From Gammaproteobacteria bacterium (lineage in GTDB: Bacteria > Gemmatimonadota > Gemmatimonadetes > Longimicrobiales > Gaopeijiaceae): DNA of 64,000 nt. The stretch lies in NCBI GenBank assembly GCA_009840525.1, contig VXNP01000152.1, positions 1-64,000 on the forward strand, in the 5' to 3' direction. This document shows positions 59,494 through 64,000 of the stretch, in pieces; positions within the stretch are counted from its first letter, which is position 1, and the number at the start of each line of letters is the position of its first letter. The translations under genes were made by a program, and so were the position numbers. Under the pieces are notes generated by a model. It was not told where the DNA came from, made no database searches, and saw only the letters and a program-made list of their open reading frames with translations.

Positions 59494-60717
59494 ATGAGGA
59501 TCAAGCGTTGCGCAACCACCGATGGCGCCACGGCCATTGCCGTCGCCGCCGTTGCGGCGTGCGGCGACGGCGCGCCCCCCGCCCGCTCCTCGGCCGTGGT
59601 CACCGACAGCGCAGGCATCGAAATCGTCACCAACGACCCATGGACCACGGAGGCTCACTGCGCAATCGGCGACGAGCCAATCCTCTCGATCGGTGCCCGC
59701 GAAGGGGATGCTCCCCACATTTTCTTTCAGGTGCGCGCCGCCGCACGCCTCTCCGATGGGTCGGTCGCGGTCGTGGATGGCTCCAGCCGAGAAGTACGCG
59801 TGTTCGCCGCGACCGGCGCGCACCTCGTCTCCATGGGTGGTCGTGGCGACGGACCCGGTGAATTCAGCAGCCCCTGGCTCCTATGGGTTCTGCCGGGTGA
59901 CATCCTCTGGGTAGGCGACTACCTGCCTTGGCGCTTCAATATCTTTTCTGCAGACGGGGTATTCATCCGCTCCGTAACTCCAGACGACTTTGCCCTGCAC
60001 ACCCTCATCCCTCCTGGGGGCGTGCTGGACGGCGGCTCCTCCGTGAATGTGACGCAGGGGACTGGCGGAGCGGGTGGCGACTTCGCCACTCCGGTAAACT
60101 TCCTGGTGATCGCACATGGCCCCGACGGTGCCGTTCTCGATACGCTTGCGACCTTGCCGGGAGTGCGTCTCGGCTCGTTGCCCGGATTCGCCGGTTTTGT
60201 CGAGCCACTGTTCGAGGCGTCTTCGCTGGTGACGGCCCGCTCGTCCACCGTCGCGATGACCACAGCGCGGGAACCGGAAGTCGGGATTCTGGACGGAGAG
60301 TTCCGACTGCGCCGTATCATACGCTGGTCGGATCCTGACAGAGAGGTAACTGGCGCACACGTGCAGGCGGCTCACGAGGACTACATCGCCCGGCATGGCG
60401 GTCCCGGAAGCCCGGGCTGGAGCGCAGGGCACGAAGCTGCCATCAGCGACGATCGACCCGTGGCGGAGGTCTTTCCGACCGCTTCGGATCTCATGATCGG
60501 GCGTGACGAGCGCCTGTGGCTGAAGCGCTATACGAGGCCCCGCGAAGAACCATCCTGGATGGCCTTCCAAGCGGGCGGGGATTTCTACTGCCATTTCCGT
60601 CCCGGCCTGGAATTGACGCCGCTCGAATTCGGGGCCGCCTACCTGATCGCCCTGCACCGCGACGACGTGGGGGTGGAACGGGTCGTCATGTACAACCTGA
60701 CAAGGAACTCCAGTTGA
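59494..60717 (+). CDS. Six-bladed beta-propeller lipoprotein
   Basis: 407 residues; lipobox-like 'VAAVAAC'. Blades contain 'TDSAGIEIVTNDPWTTEAH', 'GSVAVVDGSSREVRVFAATG', 'GGRGDGPGEFSSPWLLWV' and a final 'DDVGVERVVMYNLTRNSS' (the DELDVQY position is altered). GGAAGGAGC before the ATG supports the start. Only plus-strand member of the family in the window. Its end runs into a decayed fragment. Confidence 0.75.
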   Translation: MRIKRCATTDGATAIAVAAVAACGDGAPPARSSAVVTDSAGIEIVTNDPWTTEAHCAIGDEPILSIGAREGDAPHIFFQVRAAARLSDGSVAVVDGSSREVRVFAATGAHLVSMGGRGDGPGEFSSPWLLWVLPGDILWVGDYLPWRFNIFSADGVFIRSVTPDDFALHTLIPPGGVLDGGSSVNVTQGTGGAGGDFATPVNFLVIAHGPDGAVLDTLATLPGVRLGSLPGFAGFVEPLFEASSLVTARSSTVAMTTAREPEVGILDGEFRLRRIIRWSDPDREVTGAHVQAAHEDYIARHGGPGSPGWSAGHEAAISDDRPVAEVFPTASDLMIGRDERLWLKRYTRPREEPSWMAFQAGGDFYCHFRPGLELTPLEFGAAYLIALHRDDVGVERVVMYNLTRNSS

Positions 60718-60812
60718 CCCCGATCCACATCTTCATCAGCAGCGTCCAACAGGAGTTCGCGCGGGACCGTGGACATGATCCGGCGGTGCGCCGAGGCGGG
60801 TCTGCCCGAGTG
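60714..60812 (+). pseudogene. N-terminal scrap resembling DUF4062/AAA proteins
   Basis: Directly after the beta-propeller stop the frame reads 'TPIHIFISSVQQEFARDR', a typical start of DUF4062 or AlbA-type ATP-binding proteins ('IFISSVQxEFxxER'). Twelve codons in the next frame give 'MIRRCAEAGLPE' and a stop. The body is absent. Short, so tentative. Confidence 0.4.
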
Positions 60813-61220
60813 AGACGACGGAAGCTCCCCGTCTGGTCGCTGCTGCTTGCGCTGGCGGCGGGATGCGATGCCGGAAACGTCGCCGTCGAACCCGATCCCC
60901 TGCCGCCTCCCGGCCAGTGGGAGGCCAACCCGCGTCCGGTGACCGTCACCGTCGGCCCGTTGACGGCGACCCTCTCTGCCGTCGGGGACACGCTCCGGCT
61001 GACGGCCCGGGTGGCCGACCAATACGGGCAGGCCCTGACCGTCCCCGTCGCGTGGGCCGTCGATCAGCCCGGCGTGGCGGCGGTGGATTCGGCCGGCCTG
61101 GTGACGGCCCGGAGGAACGGGATGGCGGTCGTGACGGCCACGGCGGCCGGCGTCTCGGGCTCGGCAACCGTGACGGTGGCGCAGGCGGTGGCGGCCGGCG
61201 TCCGCACCCGCCAGTCGTAG
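60810..61220 (+). CDS. Lipoprotein with one BIG_2 Ig-like domain, possibly truncated
   Basis: 136 residues from a GTG. The signal 'LPVWSLLLALAAGC' is a good lipobox. A Pro-rich linker leads to one Ig-like repeat: 'TVGPLTATLSAVGDTLRLTA', 'VAWAVDQPGVAAVDSAGLVT', 'VVTATAAGVSGSATVTVAQ', ending soon after. In the LRR/metzincin protein at 20847 the same kind of N terminus precedes large domains, so this looks like a remainder of a longer surface protein. A deleted copy lies at 57056. Confidence 0.55.
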   Translation: MRRRKLPVWSLLLALAAGCDAGNVAVEPDPLPPPGQWEANPRPVTVTVGPLTATLSAVGDTLRLTARVADQYGQALTVPVAWAVDQPGVAAVDSAGLVTARRNGMAVVTATAAGVSGSATVTVAQAVAAGVRTRQS

Positions 61221-61300
61221 CCTTCGGACGTCTTGAGGTCGAGCCCCTCGGGTGGTGCCCCATCTGGCGCGAGAGCATTTGACGAATGGCCCCCTCCGCC

Positions 61301-62410
61301 TCAGGCCGTCCGCACCCGCTCGATGAACTCCTCGGCGGTACCGCATTCGATCAGCGCGTCGGCCACCTTGTCGATGCCTTCGGCGTCGGACAGCTCCTCG
61401 AGGAGCATGGATAGACGTCCGGCCGTCTCTTCGCCGAATCGACGGGTCATCAGCCGGCGCAGAACCTGTGTCCGGCCCTGGCGGATAGCTTGCTCGATGC
61501 CCTGCCGCATCCCCTTTTCAACCAACTCGTCCAGGCTTCGGTGAACTCTGTCCACCAATTCGGTAATCGTCTCCGCTCCTCCCAGCTTCACTTCCTCCGG
61601 GTAGTCCCTCATGGCGAACGCGCTCGCCGGCGCATAGACCATTTCCATGGGCAAGCCGCAGGAGTCCTCAACCGGGAGTTCGGGCAGGGTTCTGAGCGCC
61701 CCCCGATTCGCCGAGGCCGTGATCGCCAAAGCCATGCCGTCGAGGATGTCGTCGTCGGCCAGGTCCGAGGGTCGGTGTCCGGTCCGAATCTCGTCAAAGC
61801 ACCCGACGGTGGCGGGGTGGAAGCGCTCCAGCACGGCAACCCGTTCGTCAAAACCGCGTCTTGTCTTCTTGTTGTGTCGCATGGGACTGCCTCCGGCGAG
61901 CGCCCAGAAGCAGATCTCGGGGTGGACTTCTCGGACAACCCTCCGCGCTCGTGCGCTGCCGCGGAGCAGGCTGTCCACTTCCCTGATCTTCGGCATGATC
62001 GCGTAGGTTTGTTTGGACAGCCTCTTTCCGCTTGCCTTCCAGTTCTTCTCGCTCGCCTCCTCGTACGTCTCCGCGGTCAGTGCCGACCTTACCGGTACCG
62101 GGAACACGCTGCTTGTCCGGTAGGGGGCCAGCTTCTGGCGCGCTTCGGTGTCGCAGAGGCGTCCCTCCCCACCGTTCGGAAGCCCGATCGGGATATCGAT
62201 GAAGATGCGGTCCGAATCGTCTGCCTCAGCGACCAAGTCTGCCATTCTCGCGACTACGCCCCATCCGGGTTCTCGCCCCGGGACCAAAGCGAAGTAGAAC
62301 CAGCCTTTGCGACACCCGTCGACCCCGTACGCCGTCTCGGTTCGTAGGCTATTCGATGTCAATCCTGTCCTCCTCTGACGGGGGCGGCTATAGATTTGAT
62401 TCTGCTTCAA
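61301..62410 (-). CDS. DUF429 predicted nuclease fused to Rpn-type tail
   Basis: 369 residues. Residues about 28-265 are DUF429, an RNase H-like predicted nuclease: 'YGVDGCRKGWFYFALV', 'RIFIDIPIGLPNGGEGR', 'PYRTSSVFPVPVRSAL', 'EVHPEICFWAL' and 'DDILDGMALAITA'. Stand-alone DUF429 proteins are about 230-250 residues. The extra C terminus 'LVDRVHRSLDELVEKGMRQG', 'MTRRFGEETAGRLSMLLEEL', 'CGTAEEFIERVRTA' matches the tail of the Rpn protein at 55155 and the fragment at 54632. Confidence 0.78.
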   Translation of the reverse strand: MKQNQIYSRPRQRRTGLTSNSLRTETAYGVDGCRKGWFYFALVPGREPGWGVVARMADLVAEADDSDRIFIDIPIGLPNGGEGRLCDTEARQKLAPYRTSSVFPVPVRSALTAETYEEASEKNWKASGKRLSKQTYAIMPKIREVDSLLRGSARARRVVREVHPEICFWALAGGSPMRHNKKTRRGFDERVAVLERFHPATVGCFDEIRTGHRPSDLADDDILDGMALAITASANRGALRTLPELPVEDSCGLPMEMVYAPASAFAMRDYPEEVKLGGAETITELVDRVHRSLDELVEKGMRQGIEQAIRQGRTQVLRRLMTRRFGEETAGRLSMLLEELSDAEGIDKVADALIECGTAEEFIERVRTA

Positions 62411-62458
62411 AACTCAACCACCCTCCATGACGGCGAAAGAGGGCAGAGGGGGATCTTG

Positions 62459-63732
62459 ATGGCAATCGACCAAGCCAGTGATGGGCGCGGAGGAGAATCC
62501 TTCCTGGCGGCGCTCTTGCGTTGGTTTTCACGCTGGTGGCGGCGCGAGCCCTCTTCAGGAGAGGAAACCGTGGAAGTGGCCAGCCTCGCACAACACCCAC
62601 CCCGCGAGCCCGTCGGCCAAATCTTCACGCATGAGGGACACCCGGAGATCGCAGTGGTCGATCTGGGCCGGGACATCAGTGACGCCTTGCGCGCCTCATG
62701 GGACGCAGGGCACCTCTTCGCATCGGGCGGCGTGATCCAGAGCGTCTGGCTGCAACCGCTCTTCGCTACCGGCACCACGGCCTCCTCGTCCCTCCTCGCC
62801 GGCAACGTGTTCCTGGCAACGGCCGATCCCTCCACGCTGATTACCATCGGTGGTGGAAAGGGGTCGGCCGTCATCGGGGCGGGCGGCAAGATCATCATGC
62901 ACCGTTCGTATCCGCTAGCAGCGCCCTCTTGCCGGTAGTGGCGCCACTGATGCTCTTCACTACGGTCTCTTCGATCATCACCGGTGCCCGCCTCGACCGG
63001 ATACAGAGCACTCTCGGCACGCTTGCGCAGGTCCTGGCGCGCGTGCGCAAGCTACTGGAGACAGAAGCCTACGCAAGATTCCAGAGCGCGACGAAGCACC
63101 TCGAAGAAATCCGTTCACAATTCGAGCACAGCCAGCGGTTCACTGCGGGTATGAAGTCGGAACTCGTGCACGTCAGGCGTGACCTCGGCTTGCTGTGTCA
63201 CCAGTACGGGCACTTGGCCAATCGGAGGATAGGGACGGAAGAGGACGCCAGGGAGGCGGTATGGGACATCAACCTGTTTTTCTTGTCGACTGTCATGGAC
63301 ATCCGCGCCGACATTCTCCGGTTGTATCTGACCCTCGAGGACGACCCGGCGTATGCGGGGCAACGCCATGCCAAGCTGGTCAGGAAGGTGGAGGAGTGCA
63401 CCAATAGGTTCCGGGCGCTGCTCGACGAAGATCCGATCACGCGCTTTCACGAGGCGTTGTCGAGTTCATCCGAGGGCTCTCTCTTCGATCCGCGACGGCA
63501 ATTCAAGAGGTGGTTCAGACGCGGAGGATCCACGAAAACACGGAATGTCGAGGAGATCCTCGAGACCTTCAACGAAGTTCGCGAGCCCATCGAGCGTTGG
63601 GTCAGCGCGGTCGACTCGGGGACCGGCTCGGATTGCGAAGCATCCGTCGTCGTCTATCGAGACCGAGACGGTGAGCGCGCGCTGCACGCGCGCTACACCC
63701 GCGATCTACGGCTCCAACAGGTGGGTGTGTAG
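62459..63732 (+). pseudogene. Coiled-coil membrane protein split by a frameshift
   Basis: An ATG with GAGGGGG starts a frame with 'QIFTHEGHPEIAVVDLGRD', 'FASGGVIQSVWLQPLF' and 'GSAVIGAGGKIIMH', ending at 62938. Near 62905-62925 the next frame takes over: 'SSALLPVVAPLMLFTTVSSI' (a hydrophobic segment) followed by a long charged helix 'LGTLAQVLARVRKLLETEAY' and more helices to 63732. The two halves read as one protein of about 420 residues. Frameshift or sequencing error; family not recognised. Confidence 0.55.
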
Positions 63733-63840
63733 TCGTCGAGCGTGGTTGTCGTGGACGTCCTTGGCCGCGCCCTGGAGGGGCAGCGGATCCGCCACCTCGT
63801 CCACCTTCAGTGACCCGCCCATAGAGAAAGAAGACACGAT

Positions 63841-64000
63841 ATGGCTACTCACCGGAAGACACTCCTGGCGCAGCTCGCACCAATGTTCGGTTCACAAACG
63901 GAAAACCTTGCTGTGGAGGCACTTGGACACATTCTGTCCGGGTCCGCCGCGGCCCGAGGCGCTCTCTCCGAACTGCTGGCGGCCGGTGGGGCGGGGATTG
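63841..64000 (+). CDS. N-terminal part of an uncharacterised protein
   Basis: An ATG after a purine-rich GAAAGAAGA stretch opens 'MATHRKTLLAQLAPMFGSQT', then 'VEALGHILSGSAAARGALSE', and runs off the window. A similar N terminus precedes PD-(D/E)xK nucleases in some genomes, but too little is visible to name it. Same strand as the frameshifted gene before it. Confidence 0.5.
   Translation, partial: MATHRKTLLAQLAPMFGSQTENLAVEALGHILSGSAAARGALSELLAAGGAGI

Overview
GC-rich bacterial DNA, most like a Gemmatimonadota genome (Palauibacter/Longimicrobia-type). The evidence is many Tat-leader enzymes with an RR-x-F motif, many lipoprotein six-bladed beta-propellers that share 'DSAGI', 'GxGPGEF' and 'DELDVQY' signatures, amidohydrolase and S9 peptidase genes, and start codons that often overlap the previous stop. 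This assignment is inference; no rRNA or other marker gene is present. The window opens on a homopolymer-C run that is probably an assembly edge inside selB.

Layout. 0-9.4 kb: end of selB, a secreted FlgD-like protein, a Tat PLP enzyme, a histone-deacetylase-like hydrolase, a membrane-amidohydrolase fusion, and a nitrogen circuit made of a GAF/sigma-54 activator, two matching palindromes, a -24/-12 promoter, amt and a PII gene. 9.4-15.5 kb: two beta-propeller lipoproteins, an SDR and a NatAB-type exporter. 15.5-18.3 kb: an AbiE toxin-antitoxin (TA) pair with a 19-bp palindromic operator, then remains of an RloC-like ATPase and an integrase. 19.4-29.1 kb: a tightly coupled chain (Gfo/Idh oxidoreductase, an Ig/LRR/metzincin protein, DUF1080, HAD, alpha/beta hydrolase) ending in a Tat stub and a Phd/VapC module. 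29.2-35.9 kb: an M29-like peptidase, a dicarboxylate symporter, a DUF4143 ATPase bracketed by 23-bp dyad repeats, a second PLP enzyme, an orphan AbrB antitoxin and an FAD enzyme. 36-38.8 kb: a two-gene lipoprotein cassette present twice. 39-45 kb: an S9 peptidase, two PIN modules with palindromic operators, and HicAB. 45-52 kb: a PotD-like binding protein, DUF4377 lipoprotein, large secreted protein, beta-propeller and ATP-grasp enzyme; the ATP-grasp gene is preceded by an intrinsic terminator and a Cys-rich mini-ORF. 52-64 kb: HigBA, then an accessory zone of intact and decayed genes (beta-propellers, Rpn nuclease tails, HigA, Ig and IstB fragments), an ArsR/SRPBCC pair, a DUF429 fusion and a frameshifted coiled-coil gene.

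The main points for follow-up are (1) arrays of four 23-bp TTCGT-N4-ACGAA units on both sides of the DUF4143 ATPase gene, (2) a candidate modified-peptide locus (Cys-alternating ORF, terminator, ATP-grasp enzyme), (3) a complete sigma-54 circuit for amt and a PII that lacks Tyr51, and (4) one C-terminal module attached to three different genes.
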